The translations under genes were made by a program, and so were the position numbers. A stretch of DNA of 64,000 nucleotides from Paucibacter sp. TC2R-5 (lineage in GTDB: Bacteria; Pseudomonadota; Gammaproteobacteria; Burkholderiales; Burkholderiaceae_C): assembly GCF_025717605.1 (NCBI RefSeq), contig NZ_JAJIRQ010000009.1, positions 186,001 through 250,000 on the forward strand, given 5' to 3'. This document shows, one piece after another, positions 44,843 through 54,662 of the stretch. Within the stretch, counting starts at the first letter, position 1; each line of letters opens with the position of its first letter. The notes under the pieces were generated by a model. The model did not search any database. It was given only the letters and a program-made list of their open reading frames with translations, and had not been told where the DNA came from.

Positions 44843-47578
44843 TCAGGATCCGAACACATGGTTGAACTCGATCCAGCCTTGGCGGCCATGCGGCAGGTAG
44901 TAGCCAACCGGGTAGTAAGGCCAGGCCGCACTCGGGTCTTTGCGGATATCACCCAACAAGTTGTTGACGATCAGGCTGACGCTGCTGGCCTTGCTGACTT
45001 GATAGCGCGCGCTGGCGTTGAAGTTCCAGTAAGGGCCGAGCCAGGACTTCTTGTCAGAGCTGGAGATTTTGCCGTTGCGCTGCCCGGTCAAGGTGGCACC
45101 GAAGTCGCCGAGGTTCCAGCCCAGCGTAGCGATCAGCTTGTTGGGCCAGTCGCTGTGCTCGGGTGTGCCAACGCGGTTGGTGTCGGCGTCGCCCGCGAAC
45201 TGCTGGTAGACAAAGCTCTGGACCTGCGTGTACTTGCCGGTCAGGGTGTATTCGCCCAGATTGCTGGTCTTGAGCGCGTAGCGGGCCGAGATATCAAAGC
45301 CGTAGGTACTCTGGCTGGCGGCGTTGATCGGGTTGACCAGAATCAGATTGACTTCGCCGGGCTTGACCACCGCATCGGCCGGGTTGCGACGCACGCGCTT
45401 GATCGCGTCCGCGCAGCTGGGCGAGCTGATGTTTTGCACGCCGGTGCGGCATTCGGCCTCGTCGCGCAGGATCTTGTCCGAGTCCAGATCGATCACTAAG
45501 TCATTGATGGCGATCTTCCAGAGGTCAAACGAGCCTTCAAATGCCTTGCTTGGTGACCACACCAGGCCCAGCCCCCAGGACTTGCCTTTTTCCGACTTCA
45601 GATCCTTGGAGCCGTTCTTCAGGTAGTTGAAGCCGGACACGATGTCGACGAATTCGCATTTATCGAGGGGCTGACCCGCTTGCGCGCAGCGGTAGTAGTC
45701 AGTCGATGAAGGGTAGTAACCTCGGCTTTCAGCGGTGAAGATATAGCTCATGTCCGGCGCGCGAAAGCTCGTTGCATGGTTGGCGCGCAAGAGCACTTCG
45801 CTGACCGGGCGGAACTCCAGCCCAGCGTTATAGGTGAAGCTGCCGTCCTTGCGGCCAGCGAAGCGGTACTGGTCGTAGCGCGTCGCCAGCGTGCCGATCA
45901 AGGTTTTGGTGATCGGTGCGTTCAGCTCGGCACCCAGCGCCCAGCGATTGCGGTCGCCGCTGACGTTGGCGACTTCTAACGTGTTGTAAAAAACGCCTTG
46001 GCCTAAGCGCGGGTCGGCATTGTTCTCGAAGCCCTGGGCGCCGGCCTCGGCCAGCACGGCGGCACGCAAGGCCCCGGCCGGCAGCTTGAGCAGCTCGCCG
46101 CTCGCGTTGACGTTCAAATTGTGGGTCCAGGCCTTGTCGTTGGCGTAACTGGCGGATGCAATGCTGTCGTACTCGGCCGGGGTCAAGGGTTTGAAGAGGC
46201 GCTTGACGTCGGGCGCATAGATGGCCTCGCCCTTGGCGGTCTCGCCTTTCTTCGCGCCGAGGAAGAACTCGTCCACATTGGCTAGCAGGCGCGGGCGGTG
46301 CAGCTTGCTGGTGTAGGCCGAGGTGTTCAGGGCCGCCTCAAAGACCCAGCTGCCTGCGATATCACCGCGCGCGCCCAGCACCAGGTTGTGCCACTCGTCG
46401 TTCCAGCGTCTATTGAACTTGTCGGCACCGCCGAGTTCTTCCGGCGCGAAGCGACGGCTCCATGTTTCGAGCTTGCCGCTGTTGGCGTTCTGGAAGTAGG
46501 TGCTCGTCGCTCCCAGCGAGGTCCAGGCGGGTCCGCGGGTATTGTTTTCGGTCTCGGTAAAGCCCAGCAGCAGCTCGGCGAACAACTCGGTTTGCGGGGT
46601 CAGCGCGTAGTTCAAGACGCCTGCGAAATTGCTGCTTTGGTTGCCGGTCTGGGTGGTCCAGAAGGTCGGTGAGGTTTGACCTGAGCCGCAATATTGACCG
46701 CTCTTGATGGTGGCAGTTTTGGTTGAGCCGTTGAACAGTTGCCCCGCCGCCTCGCAAGCGCCGGCCTCCGGCGCGATGTACTTATTGGTCTTGGCATCTT
46801 TGCGCCCGATCACCACGCCGGGGTTGGCGCCCTTGAGCGTCGTGTCGGCCATGAAGTCGCGCTGCAGGCTCCAGATCGGGTCGCGCTTGCTGAACTCCAG
46901 GCCGTAAACCCCGCTGAGCGCGCCGGCTTCAAAACCGCCGCTGATTTGCGCGCGCGCATTGGCGCCGCCGCCCAGCTGGGTGCCGCCAGCCTTGAGGTTG
47001 AGGGTCACGCCCTGGGCCTGCTTTTTCAAGATGATGTTGACGACGCCGGCAATCGCGTCCGAGCCGTAGATGGCCGAAGCGCCACCGTTCAGAATTTCAA
47101 TCCGGTCGATCAAGGCCGAGGGGATGTTGGCCGTGTTGGTGAAGTTGACCGCGCCGTCATAGGCGCTCGGATAGTCGGCAATGCGCCGGCCATTGATCAG
47201 CGTCAGCGTGTGGTTGGGGCCCAGGCCGCGCAGGCTGATGGCATTGGCTGCGGGGGTGAAGGTATTGCCGAAGTCTTCGCCCTGGGTGAAGCCGGTGTTC
47301 TCGGTCAAGGCGTTGAGCGCGTCGCCGACGCTCTTGAAGCCCAAACGACTGATGTCCTCGGACTTCAAAACAGTCATCGAACTGGGGCCCTCGCTGAGGG
47401 CGCGCGAGATGCGCGAGCCTGTGACCTGCACTTGCGGCAAGCTTTGCGGATCCACCGTAGTGGCAGGGGCCGTGCTCTGTGCGTGGGCGAAATGCGGGGC
47501 GTAGGCACAGGCAAGCGCAAATGCCAATGGGGCCAAGGGCGCCAGCTTTGCGAGCTGGCGATGGTTTGGGTACTGCAT
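44843..47578 (-). CDS. TonB-dependent outer membrane receptor (sulfur island)
   Basis: Outer membrane transporter, 911 residues. The start has a strong GGAGGAT 5-6 nt upstream; the signal peptide ends near HFAHAQS. The plug domain reads VQVTGSRISRALSEGPSSMT, ISLRGLGPNHTLTLINGRR and DRIEILNGGASAIYGSDAIA, the classical order. The barrel ends with GWIEFNHVFGS. It belongs to the receptor group common in Xanthomonadales, Caulobacter and Burkholderiales. Neighbouring sulfur genes suggest an organosulfur ligand; this is inference, since TonB receptors for sulfate esters and sulfonates are known to be induced by sulfur starvation. Confidence 0.92.
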   Translation of the reverse strand: MQYPNHRQLAKLAPLAPLAFALACAYAPHFAHAQSTAPATTVDPQSLPQVQVTGSRISRALSEGPSSMTVLKSEDISRLGFKSVGDALNALTENTGFTQGEDFGNTFTPAANAISLRGLGPNHTLTLINGRRIADYPSAYDGAVNFTNTANIPSALIDRIEILNGGASAIYGSDAIAGVVNIILKKQAQGVTLNLKAGGTQLGGGANARAQISGGFEAGALSGVYGLEFSKRDPIWSLQRDFMADTTLKGANPGVVIGRKDAKTNKYIAPEAGACEAAGQLFNGSTKTATIKSGQYCGSGQTSPTFWTTQTGNQSSNFAGVLNYALTPQTELFAELLLGFTETENNTRGPAWTSLGATSTYFQNANSGKLETWSRRFAPEELGGADKFNRRWNDEWHNLVLGARGDIAGSWVFEAALNTSAYTSKLHRPRLLANVDEFFLGAKKGETAKGEAIYAPDVKRLFKPLTPAEYDSIASASYANDKAWTHNLNVNASGELLKLPAGALRAAVLAEAGAQGFENNADPRLGQGVFYNTLEVANVSGDRNRWALGAELNAPITKTLIGTLATRYDQYRFAGRKDGSFTYNAGLEFRPVSEVLLRANHATSFRAPDMSYIFTAESRGYYPSSTDYYRCAQAGQPLDKCEFVDIVSGFNYLKNGSKDLKSEKGKSWGLGLVWSPSKAFEGSFDLWKIAINDLVIDLDSDKILRDEAECRTGVQNISSPSCADAIKRVRRNPADAVVKPGEVNLILVNPINAASQSTYGFDISARYALKTSNLGEYTLTGKYTQVQSFVYQQFAGDADTNRVGTPEHSDWPNKLIATLGWNLGDFGATLTGQRNGKISSSDKKSWLGPYWNFNASARYQVSKASSVSLIVNNLLGDIRKDPSAAWPYYPVGYYLPHGRQGWIEFNHVFGS

Positions 47579-47602
47579 GGAAATCCTCCGTTAGCTTCAT
47601 CT

Positions 47603-47623
47603 CCCTCGGGGGTGTCCCGAGGG
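47603..47623 (-). promoter_or_regulatory. Hairpin in the leader of the TonB receptor gene
   Basis: Perfect 8-bp stem CCCTCGGG/CCCGAGGG with a 5-nt loop, 25-45 nt upstream of the receptor start. No T-run follows, so a translational or mRNA-stability role is more likely than termination. No known riboswitch class was recognised. Confidence 0.5.
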
Positions 47624-47767
47624 TCTCGCGGCTGTACAAGCGGGTGGCTTGGGCCGTCTTGAGGGCTGCACTTTAGGGAATACCCTGAAGTGCGTGAAGC
47701 GAGGATTTCTTATTTGCTTGGGTGAAAAACGAGTTTGGTAGCTGCGATTTCGGGCCGCGATTTGGCT

Positions 47768-48712
47768 CTATGGCGTGCCGCTGACGCTGCGCGCTTCATC
47801 CACGACGGCGCGCGTCAGCGGGCCGGCAAATGTGGCAATGAAGTCGTACACATAATCTCGCAGATAAGCGTCGCGACGCACCGCCAGCCGCGTCATATTG
47901 TCCGCAAACAGATGGCGCGCATCGATGGCCGACAAATGCCTGTCGCGCTCCTCGTCATAGGCAATCGACGCGACGATGCCCACGCCCAGGCCGAGGTCTA
48001 CATAGGTCTTGATCACGTCCGCGTCCATCGCGGCCAGCACCACGTTCAAGTTCAGGCCCGCTTGGCGGAAGGCATCATCGATGTGCGAGCGGCCGGTATA
48101 GCCGAGCTCGTAGGTGACGATGGGGAATTGCGCCAGCCGCTCAAGCGTCAAGACCTGACCCTCGGCCGCCTCGCGTGCCAGCGGGTGATCGACCGGCGTG
48201 ATCACCGCATGGGTCCAGCGGTAGCAGGGCAGGGCGATCAGTTCGGGGTACTGGGTCAGAGCCTCGGTGGCGATGCCCACATCGGCCTCGCCGTCGAGCA
48301 ACAGACGCGCGACTTGTTGCGGCGAGCCCTGATGCAGGTTCAGCACCACGTCCGGATGGCTGCCGCGAAAGTCTCGCACGGCTGGCGGCAGCGCATAGCG
48401 GGCCTGGCTATGGGTGGCGGCAATGCGCAGATTGCCGGCGCCGGTTTGGGCATAGTCGGCGCCGGCGCGGCGCAGGTTCTCAGCCTCGCTGAGCAGCTTC
48501 TCGATGATGGGCATCACATGCGCGCCCGGCTCGGTCAGTCCGGTCAGGCGCTTGCCGGCGCGCATGAAGATTTCGATGCCCAGCTCATCTTCGAGCTCGC
48601 GGATCTGCCGGCTGACGCCGGGCTGCGAGGTATGCAAGGCAGCTGCCACCTCGGTCAGGTTGAAGTTGCGGCGCTGGGCCTCGCGGATGGAACGGAGTTG
48701 CTGGAAATTCAT
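47768..48712 (-). CDS. LysR-family regulator, CysB/Cbl type
   Basis: A 314-residue transcriptional regulator. The start at 48712 (MNFQQLRSIREAQRRNFNLT) matches the conserved CysB N-terminus. The winged helix is ALHTSQPGVSRQIRELEDEL. The effector domain keeps the CysB-type TTHSQARYALP-like segment as AATHSQARYALPPAV, and the stretch TYVDLGLGVGIVASIAYDEE. CysB and Cbl activate sulfate, sulfonate and taurine genes when sulfate is scarce, using N-acetylserine or adenosine phosphosulfate as signals. It lies between the TonB receptor and metY on the same strand and probably controls the island. Confidence 0.9.
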   Translation of the reverse strand: MNFQQLRSIREAQRRNFNLTEVAAALHTSQPGVSRQIRELEDELGIEIFMRAGKRLTGLTEPGAHVMPIIEKLLSEAENLRRAGADYAQTGAGNLRIAATHSQARYALPPAVRDFRGSHPDVVLNLHQGSPQQVARLLLDGEADVGIATEALTQYPELIALPCYRWTHAVITPVDHPLAREAAEGQVLTLERLAQFPIVTYELGYTGRSHIDDAFRQAGLNLNVVLAAMDADVIKTYVDLGLGVGIVASIAYDEERDRHLSAIDARHLFADNMTRLAVRRDAYLRDYVYDFIATFAGPLTRAVVDEARSVSGTP

Positions 48713-48816
48713 TGGAAGAGGCGCTTTCTTATTCGTTTTCCAATTATTGGCAAACACTGCCGCTTTGTCCTCCAATGAAAAGTGGATTGCTTATTCAAAT
48801 AGTGCCAGCCTGGCCC

Positions 48817-50175
48817 TCAACTGGCTGCCAAGGCTTGATCGAGGTCGGCCAGCAGGTCGTCAATATGCTCGATTCCGACCGACAGGCGCACCGTGTCTTC
48901 ACTGACACCGGCCCGGTCCAGCTCGGCCGGTGAAAGTTGCCGGTGGGTGGTGGAGGCGGGATGCGTGGCCAGCGATTTGGCGTCGCCGATATTGACCAAG
49001 CGGGTGAAGAGTTGCAACGCGTCGAGGAAGCGCGCGCCGGCCTCGCGTGGCGGGCTGCCTGCGCCAGCCTTGAGTCCAAAGGTCAGCACGCCCGAGGCCT
49101 TGCCGCTCAGGTACTTTTTGGCCAAGCCATGGTCGGGATGTTCTTCCAGGCCGGCATAGTTGACCCAGCCCACCTTGGCATGGCTTTTCAGATGCTGCGC
49201 GACTTTCAGTGCGTTGTCACTGATGCGGTCGACCCGCAGCGCCAGGGTTTCAATGCCTTGCAAAATCAAGAAGGCATTGAAGGGCGAGATGGCCGCACCG
49301 GTGTTGCGCAAGGGCACGACGCGGGCGCGTGTGATGTAGGCCGCAGGACCCGCTGCCTCGGTGTAGACCACGCCGTGGTAGCTCACATCGGGCTCGTTCA
49401 GGCGCTTGAAGCGCTCTTTGTGCTGTGCCCAAGGGAACTTGCCGGAGTCGATGATGGCGCCGCCGATGGCCGTCCCGTGGCCGCCCAAGTACTTCGTTAG
49501 TGAATGCACGACGATGTCAGCGCCATGCTCGATCGGCCGGCTCAGGTAGGGGCTGGGCACGGTGTTGTCGACGATCAGCGGCACGCCGTGGCGGTGGGCG
49601 ATCTCGGCGATGCGGGCGATGTCGGTCACATTGCCTTGCGGGTTGCCCAAGGACTCGACAAAGATGGCCTTGGTCTTGTCGTTGATCAGCGCTTCAAAGC
49701 TTTCGGGCCGGCGGTAGTCGGCGAATTGCGTGGTGATGCCGAACTGCGGCAAGGTGTGGGCAAAGAGGTTGTAGGTGCCGCCATAGAGCGCGCTGCTGGC
49801 GACGATGTTGTCGCCGGCTTCGGCAATGGTCTGGATGGCATAGGTCACTGCGGCCTGGCCCGAGGCCACGGCCAGAGCGCCGATGCCGCCTTCCAGGGCA
49901 GCGAGGCGCGCCTCCAGCACCGACTGCGTCGGGTTATTGATGCGGGTGTAGATATGACCTTCGGCCTTCAGGTCGAACAAATCCGCGCCATGCTGCGCGC
50001 TGTCAAAAGCATAGGCCACGGTTTGGTAGATGGGCACGGCGGCGGCGCGCGTGGTGGGGTCGCCGGCATAGCCTGCATGCAGGGATTGGGTCTCAAATCG
50101 CCAAGCGGGGTTCAGGCTCGGCTTCCTAGCCGCTGTTGCTGGTGTTGCCGCTTGGGATGGATTCGTTTCGCTCAT
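48817..50175 (-). CDS. metY: O-acetylhomoserine sulfhydrylase (MetY)
   Basis: PLP enzyme of the Cys/Met metabolism family, 452 residues, that makes homocysteine from O-acetylhomoserine and sulfide (or methanethiol to methionine). The start at 50175 has GAGGT upstream. Family motifs: FETQSLHAGYAGDPTTRAAA, PIYQTVAYAFDSAQHGADLF, TRINNPTQSVLEARLAALEG, and the PLP-binding Lys in VHSLTKYLGGHGTAIGG. The C-terminus (LSVGIEHIDDLLADLDQAL) is complete. It is divergent from the oxygenase gene. Fits direct sulfide assimilation in a sulfur-scavenging locus. Confidence 0.94.
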   Translation of the reverse strand: MSETNPSQAATPATAARKPSLNPAWRFETQSLHAGYAGDPTTRAAAVPIYQTVAYAFDSAQHGADLFDLKAEGHIYTRINNPTQSVLEARLAALEGGIGALAVASGQAAVTYAIQTIAEAGDNIVASSALYGGTYNLFAHTLPQFGITTQFADYRRPESFEALINDKTKAIFVESLGNPQGNVTDIARIAEIAHRHGVPLIVDNTVPSPYLSRPIEHGADIVVHSLTKYLGGHGTAIGGAIIDSGKFPWAQHKERFKRLNEPDVSYHGVVYTEAAGPAAYITRARVVPLRNTGAAISPFNAFLILQGIETLALRVDRISDNALKVAQHLKSHAKVGWVNYAGLEEHPDHGLAKKYLSGKASGVLTFGLKAGAGSPPREAGARFLDALQLFTRLVNIGDAKSLATHPASTTHRQLSPAELDRAGVSEDTVRLSVGIEHIDDLLADLDQALAAS

Positions 50176-50349
50176 AGGGTGACCTCGTCGACCAGGTTGA
50201 AGGAAAGTACGCTTGAATGGTGTGGTAATGCTAAGCACAGCACTTGCCGTTCAGAACTGCATTTGCCGCATAAGCTTGTGCGGATGTCGTCCTTGATGGC
50301 CACCAGCGACGCGCCTATCGTCTTGCCCTCGGAGTCAACAGGGGGATCG

Positions 50350-51402
50350 ATGAATATGAGCCTGCAAGCCGAGTCGGAGCTCGCCTTGGCGCTGCCGGTG
50401 CTTGATCTACGCGACCTCACCGACACGAGCCCGGCTGCACAACTTCGCTTCGTCAACCGGCTGCGCGAAGTGAGCCATACGCTTGGCTTTTTTTATCTGC
50501 GCGGGCATGGTGTGCCCTCGGCCAAAGTGGCGCAGGTGTTTCGCTTGTCGCGAGCGTTCTTCAACTTGCCGCGCGAGCAAAAACTGGCCGTGCACATGGC
50601 GGGCTCGCCGCATTTTCGCGGCTACACGGCGGCGGGCGAGGAGATCACCCAAGGTGCCCGCGATTGGCGCGAGCAATTGGACATCGGCGCAGAGCGGCCT
50701 TCCTTGCCTGGTGCGCAAGCTGATGAGGCGTGGCAGCGCCTACAAGGGCCGAATCAATGGCCGCAACAAATTCCTGAACTCAAACCCGCATTGCTGGCTT
50801 GGCAAGGCCGACTGACCTTTGTGGCGCAGCAGTTGCTGGACGCGCTGGCCCTGGCCTTGCATCAGCCGCCGGATTGCTTTGACGAGGCGTTTGCGCTGGA
50901 GCCGGTCCAGCATCTGAAAATCATTCGCTATCCCGGTCGCAGCGAGCCGGGCGCAGGGCCGCAGGGGCAAGGTGTCGGCGCGCACAAGGACAGCGGCTGC
51001 CTGACTCTGCTGCAACAAGATGCCTGCGGCGGTCTTCAGATCAAGAACGACGGACGCTGGATTGACGTTCCGCCCCAGCCCGACACCTTGGTTGTCAATC
51101 TCGGTGAGGTGCTGGAGATGCTGACCGGCGGCTATTTGCGCGCTACTTTGCACCGCGTCGTCAGCCCGCCGCTCGGGGTCGACAGCTTGTCTGCGGCGTT
51201 CTTTCTTGGGCCGCGTCTGGATGCCGAGTTGCCTGATTTGAAACTGCCACCTGCCTTGGCCCTGCGCGCACGGGGTGTGGAGCTTGATCCGGCCAACCCC
51301 TTGATCCGCCATGCAGGCCGCAACTTTCTAAAAGGGCGTTTGCGCTCGCATCCCGAGGTGGCGCAAGCCTTTTATGCGGATGTATTGAGCCTGGAAGCAT
51401 AG
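50350..51402 (+). CDS. Isopenicillin-N-synthase-like Fe(II)/2-oxoglutarate-family oxygenase
   Basis: Non-heme iron oxygenase of 350 residues. The start at 50350 is favoured by AGGGGGATC just before it; ATGs at 50284 and 50296 are in frame. The N-terminal DIOX_N segment starts LALPVLDLRDL. Iron ligands are His212 and Asp214 (VGAHKDSGCLTL) and His268 (RATLHRVVSPP). The co-substrate motif is normally R-x-S; here it reads GVDSLSAAFFLGP, so the Arg is Ser279. Either 2-oxoglutarate is bound differently or, as in true IPNS, no oxoacid is used. Relatives often neighbour amino acid ABC transporters. The substrate is unknown; an organosulfur amino acid is a reasonable guess. Confidence 0.88.
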   Translation: MNMSLQAESELALALPVLDLRDLTDTSPAAQLRFVNRLREVSHTLGFFYLRGHGVPSAKVAQVFRLSRAFFNLPREQKLAVHMAGSPHFRGYTAAGEEITQGARDWREQLDIGAERPSLPGAQADEAWQRLQGPNQWPQQIPELKPALLAWQGRLTFVAQQLLDALALALHQPPDCFDEAFALEPVQHLKIIRYPGRSEPGAGPQGQGVGAHKDSGCLTLLQQDACGGLQIKNDGRWIDVPPQPDTLVVNLGEVLEMLTGGYLRATLHRVVSPPLGVDSLSAAFFLGPRLDAELPDLKLPPALALRARGVELDPANPLIRHAGRNFLKGRLRSHPEVAQAFYADVLSLEA

Positions 51403-51438
51403 CAGCGACGTCTATGGGCGCCACGCTTAGCGCCTGGC

Positions 51439-52185
51439 TCAGGTGTTTGCGCCTGCAAATGGCGTGCGGATATCCGATAAGAACGTCTGCGCACGCGGAT
51501 GCTGAGGGCGGTTGAAGAAGGCCTCCGGCGTGGCGCGCTCCAGCACTTGGCCGGCGTCCATGAACAGCACCCGGTCCGCCACCTCGCGGGCGAAGCCCAT
51601 CTCATGTGTGACGCAGATCATGGTCATGCCTTCGGCTGCCAGGTCGCGCATCACCAGCAGGACCTCGCCGACCATCTCGGGGTCGAGCGCGCTGGTCGGC
51701 TCGTCGAACAGCATCACCGGCGGCTGCATGGCCAGCGCGCGGGCGATCGCCACGCGTTGCTGCTGGCCGCCTGAGAGCTGAGCGGGCAGGGCGTCGGCCT
51801 TGTGTGCCAGCCCCACGCGCTTGAGCAAGCTCAGCGAGCGCTCATGCGCTTGGTCGCGGCTCAAGCCGTGCAGGCGGATCGGCGCCAGGCTGCAGTTCTC
51901 CAGCGCCGTCAGATGGGGAAATAGATTGAACTGCTGGAACACAAAACCGATGCCGGAACGGAAGGCGTTGACGTCCAGGCCTTTGCGGTGGATGTCTTGG
52001 CCGTTCAGCAAGATGCGGCCCGACTCGATCGGCTCCAACCGGTTGAGCGTGCGGATCAGCGTGCTCTTGCCAGAACCGGACGGGCCGCACACGACCACCA
52101 CTTCGCCGCTGCCTATGCGCTCGCTGATATCACTGAGTGCCTTGTAACTGCCGTAGCTTTTGTTGACCTTGTCGAATTCAATCAT
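51439..52185 (-). CDS. Polar amino acid ABC transporter ATP-binding protein
   Basis: ATPase of a PAAT-type importer, 248 residues. Start at 52185 ([12 protein letters not shown]) overlaps the permease stop as ATGA with AGGT upstream. Walker [12 protein letters not shown]-loop [17 protein letters not shown], signature [15 protein letters not shown], Walker [13 protein letters not shown] and the H-loop [16 protein letters not shown] are intact. High similarity in pattern to GlnQ/GltL/TcyN-like ATPases. Confidence 0.94.
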   Translation of the reverse strand: MIEFDKVNKSYGSYKALSDISERIGSGEVVVVCGPSGSGKSTLIRTLNRLEPIESGRILLNGQDIHRKGLDVNAFRSGIGFVFQQFNLFPHLTALENCSLAPIRLHGLSRDQAHERSLSLLKRVGLAHKADALPAQLSGGQQQRVAIARALAMQPPVMLFDEPTSALDPEMVGEVLLVMRDLAAEGMTMICVTHEMGFAREVADRVLFMDAGQVLERATPEAFFNRPQHPRAQTFLSDIRTPFAGANT

Positions 52186-52913
52186 GCGGGGACCTGTTGA
52201 GTTATTGGGAAGGGGCTGGCGGGCGTGGCGGGCTTTTGGGGCTTGCTCAAATGGCGCTCCAAGGCGTAGGCCAGGCGCGAGAGCCCGAAGCACAGCACGA
52301 AGTAGCTCAGTGCCAAAACGCTGTACACCTCGAGCGGTTTGACCAGTACCTGGCCGTTGATCTGGTTGGCGATAAAGCTCAGCTCGGACAGGCCAATGAT
52401 GGTGCCCAAGGACGTTTCCTTGATGGTGGAGATGAATTGATTCACCAGCGAAGGCAGCATATGGCGCAGGCCTTGTGGCAGCAGCACCAAGCGCAGCGCC
52501 TGCAGATAATTCAGGCCCAGCGAGCGAGCGGCCTCCATCTGCCCGCGTGGCAGGCCCTGCAGGCCGGCACGCACGATCTCGGCCAGATAGACGGCATCAA
52601 AAATCACAAGCGCGGCCAACATGGTCGTGAATTGATCGGTCTTGTGCCCGGTGATGGTGGGCAAGAAAAAGTAGGCCCAGAACACCACCATCAGCAAGGG
52701 CGTGCCGCGCACCACAAAGACAAAGCCCGAGACCGGCAGACGCACCCAGGCCAGCGGGCTGATGCGGCCCAGACCCAGCAGAAGGCCCAGCGGCAGCGCC
52801 AGCAGCAGGCCCAAGCTGGCCAAGACCACGGTCAGTGCCAAGCCGCCCAGCGGGCCCTTGGGATATTGGCCGACCAGGAAGTACAGCCAATAAGTGTCGA
52901 TCAGCTCCAGCAT
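52182..52913 (-). CDS. Polar amino acid ABC transporter permease (second)
   Basis: Inner membrane permease, 243 residues, HisM/GltK type. The PAAT permease loop [20 protein letters not shown] with following [20 protein letters not shown] is intact. The stop overlaps the ATPase start; its own start overlaps the preceding permease stop (TGATG). Confidence 0.93.
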   Translation of the reverse strand: MLELIDTYWLYFLVGQYPKGPLGGLALTVVLASLGLLLALPLGLLLGLGRISPLAWVRLPVSGFVFVVRGTPLLMVVFWAYFFLPTITGHKTDQFTTMLAALVIFDAVYLAEIVRAGLQGLPRGQMEAARSLGLNYLQALRLVLLPQGLRHMLPSLVNQFISTIKETSLGTIIGLSELSFIANQINGQVLVKPLEVYSVLALSYFVLCFGLSRLAYALERHLSKPQKPATPASPFPITQQVPA

Positions 52914-53608
52914 CAGGCGGCCCTCACCGGATAGCGCTGCTGGAAAGCCCAGGCCAGCGCCGTGATCAGCAGCGACACGCTCAAGTACGCGGCCGTCACC
53001 AGCGCGAAGGTCTCAAAGCCACGAAAGCTCGCGGTCTCGACCCGCTGGGCCTGATACATCAACTCGGCCACGCCGATCACGGTGGCGATGCTGGTGTGCT
53101 TCCAGAGATTGAGCGTTTGCGAGATCAGCGGCGGCACGGTGATACGCAGCGCTTGCGGCAACACCACCAAGCGCATGCTGACGAGGTAAGAAAAACCCAA
53201 AGCTCGCGCCGCCTCGAACTGGGTACGCGGAACGGCGCGCAGGCCGGAGCGGATGTCCTCGCCCATATAGGCGGCGGTGTAGAGCGTCAAGGCAATCACG
53301 GCGGCCGTCGCTTCGACATTGCCTCTGTAGAGCCACTGTTTGATGCCTTCCGGCAAGGCCTCCGGCGCGGCGAAGTACCAGAACAGCATATGCACCAAGA
53401 GCGGCACGCTGCGAATCCCTTCCACATAGGCAAAGCCCAGCGCCTGCGCGATGCGCGAGGGCGCCAGACGCAGCAGCGCCACGCCGGTGGCCAGCGGCAA
53501 GGCCAGCACCAGCGTCAAGCCGGTGAGCTGCAGGGAGAACAAAAATCCGCTGAGCAGCCAGTCATAAAACTGGCCATGCAGCAGCAGTTGGAAATCGAGT
53601 TGTGGCAT
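52913..53608 (-). CDS. Polar amino acid ABC transporter permease (first)
   Basis: Inner membrane permease, 231 residues, HisQ/GltJ type. Conserved loop: AYMGEDIRSGLRAVPRTQFE then AARALGFSYLVSMRLVVLPQ. The start at 53608 (MPQLDFQLLLHG) is chosen by family alignment; no good SD is visible there, and a longer frame runs to 53713. It lies 196 bp downstream of the binding-protein gene with a hairpin between them. Confidence 0.9.
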   Translation of the reverse strand: MPQLDFQLLLHGQFYDWLLSGFLFSLQLTGLTLVLALPLATGVALLRLAPSRIAQALGFAYVEGIRSVPLLVHMLFWYFAAPEALPEGIKQWLYRGNVEATAAVIALTLYTAAYMGEDIRSGLRAVPRTQFEAARALGFSYLVSMRLVVLPQALRITVPPLISQTLNLWKHTSIATVIGVAELMYQAQRVETASFRGFETFALVTAAYLSVSLLITALAWAFQQRYPVRAA

Positions 53609-53702
53609 AGGGGAGAGTAGGTGCGTGGGTGCTGAAAGGCGGTGTGCAGTTTTGCTTGACCGGGGCAGGCTTTGTTTTGCGACAGGCTCGGACGAAGTGG
53701 GA

Positions 53703-53722
53703 ACGCCCCGCAAGCGGGGCGT
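53703..53722. other. Intercistronic stem-loop between binding-protein and permease genes
   Basis: ACGCCCCGC and GCGGGGCGT pair perfectly with a two-base centre. There is no T-run. Hairpins at this point in ABC operons commonly protect the binding-protein mRNA and give it higher expression than the permeases; that role is inferred. Confidence 0.55.
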
Positions 53723-53804
53723 CTGTGCATGGTTGGTTTACGTTAGTCTTTGCGCGTGGCCGGCCCCCTTTCAGGCAGAAAATGAAAGGTCAAACAGGCA
53801 GAAA

Positions 53805-54662
53805 TCAAGCATCGACCTTGTCGGTCTCGATCTTGAAGCTGCGCACCGGGAACTTCAGGCGAGTCTCGGGGCCATACCATTTGATGAAGAGCTTGTCGGC
53901 CTCGCCGGACTTCTCCAGCCCGCGCAGCGTATCGTCGATCAGCAGCTTGAATTTGGCCTCACCCTTTTTGATGCCCAGTGCCAGCGGTTCGACGCTGAGG
54001 TTTTGCGGCAGGATCACGTATTGCGCTTGCAAGGCGCCGAGCTTGGCATGCTGATCCAACAGCGAGACCTCATCATTGACAAAGGCCACACCCTTGCCTT
54101 GCTGCAGCGCCTGGAAGGCTTGTGGGCCGTTCTCGAAGGTCACGACCTCGACATTCGGCACCGCCTTACGGATGTTTGGCTCTTGGGTGCCGCCCTTGAT
54201 GGTGACGACCTTCTTGCCGTTCAGATCGGCGACGTTCTTGATGCCGCTGTCTTTCTTCACCAGCACCTTTTGGCCGGTCACGAAAGTGGTCAGCGAAAAG
54301 TCGATGACGGCCTCGCGCTCCTTGTTGTGGGTGAGCGAGGCGGCCAGCAGGTCGATATGGCCTTGCTGCAACTCAGGGATGCGGGCGGCCACGGCGAGCT
54401 GCTTGATTTTGAGCTTGACGCCCAGTTTGTTGGCCACAGCCTGGGCCAGATCGACTTCGTAGCCGACGATTTCACGGGTCTTGGGGTCGATGAAGCTGTT
54501 GGGTTCATCAGTGCCGAGCACGCCGACAACCAGCTCGCCCTTCTTTTTGATGTCATCAAGCTGATCTGCATGGGCGGCGCTGACACCGAATAAAGTGGCC
54601 GTTAGAGCGAGCAGGGCAGCGGCGGTGCTGGACTTGTTGAAGCTGCGACGATTGAGAGTCAT
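53805..54662 (-). CDS. Polar amino acid ABC transporter substrate-binding protein
   Basis: Periplasmic binding protein, 285 residues, SBP_bac_3. The signal peptide (LNRRSFNKSSTAAALLALTA) ends near SAAHADQ. Ligand-domain patterns: DIKKKGELVVGVLGTDEPNS, REIVGYEVDLAQAVANKLGV and the hinge-side Arg in AARIPELQQGHIDLLAASLT. First gene of the transporter operon. Subfamily patterns fit glutamate/aspartate or cystine-type binders; the island suggests a sulfur compound. Confidence 0.93.
   Translation of the reverse strand: MTLNRRSFNKSSTAAALLALTATLFGVSAAHADQLDDIKKKGELVVGVLGTDEPNSFIDPKTREIVGYEVDLAQAVANKLGVKLKIKQLAVAARIPELQQGHIDLLAASLTHNKEREAVIDFSLTTFVTGQKVLVKKDSGIKNVADLNGKKVVTIKGGTQEPNIRKAVPNVEVVTFENGPQAFQALQQGKGVAFVNDEVSLLDQHAKLGALQAQYVILPQNLSVEPLALGIKKGEAKFKLLIDDTLRGLEKSGEADKLFIKWYGPETRLKFPVRSFKIETDKVDA

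Noticed and set aside
47579-47767. Cobalamin or SAM riboswitch upstream of the TonB receptor/metY region
   Set aside because: No conserved box or multi-helix core was found; only a simple 8-bp hairpin is present.
49504-50349. Much longer N-terminus for the IPNS-like oxygenase
   Set aside because: The frame runs upstream through the divergent metY gene on the opposite strand; the oxygenase domain begins shortly after 50350, where a good SD lies.
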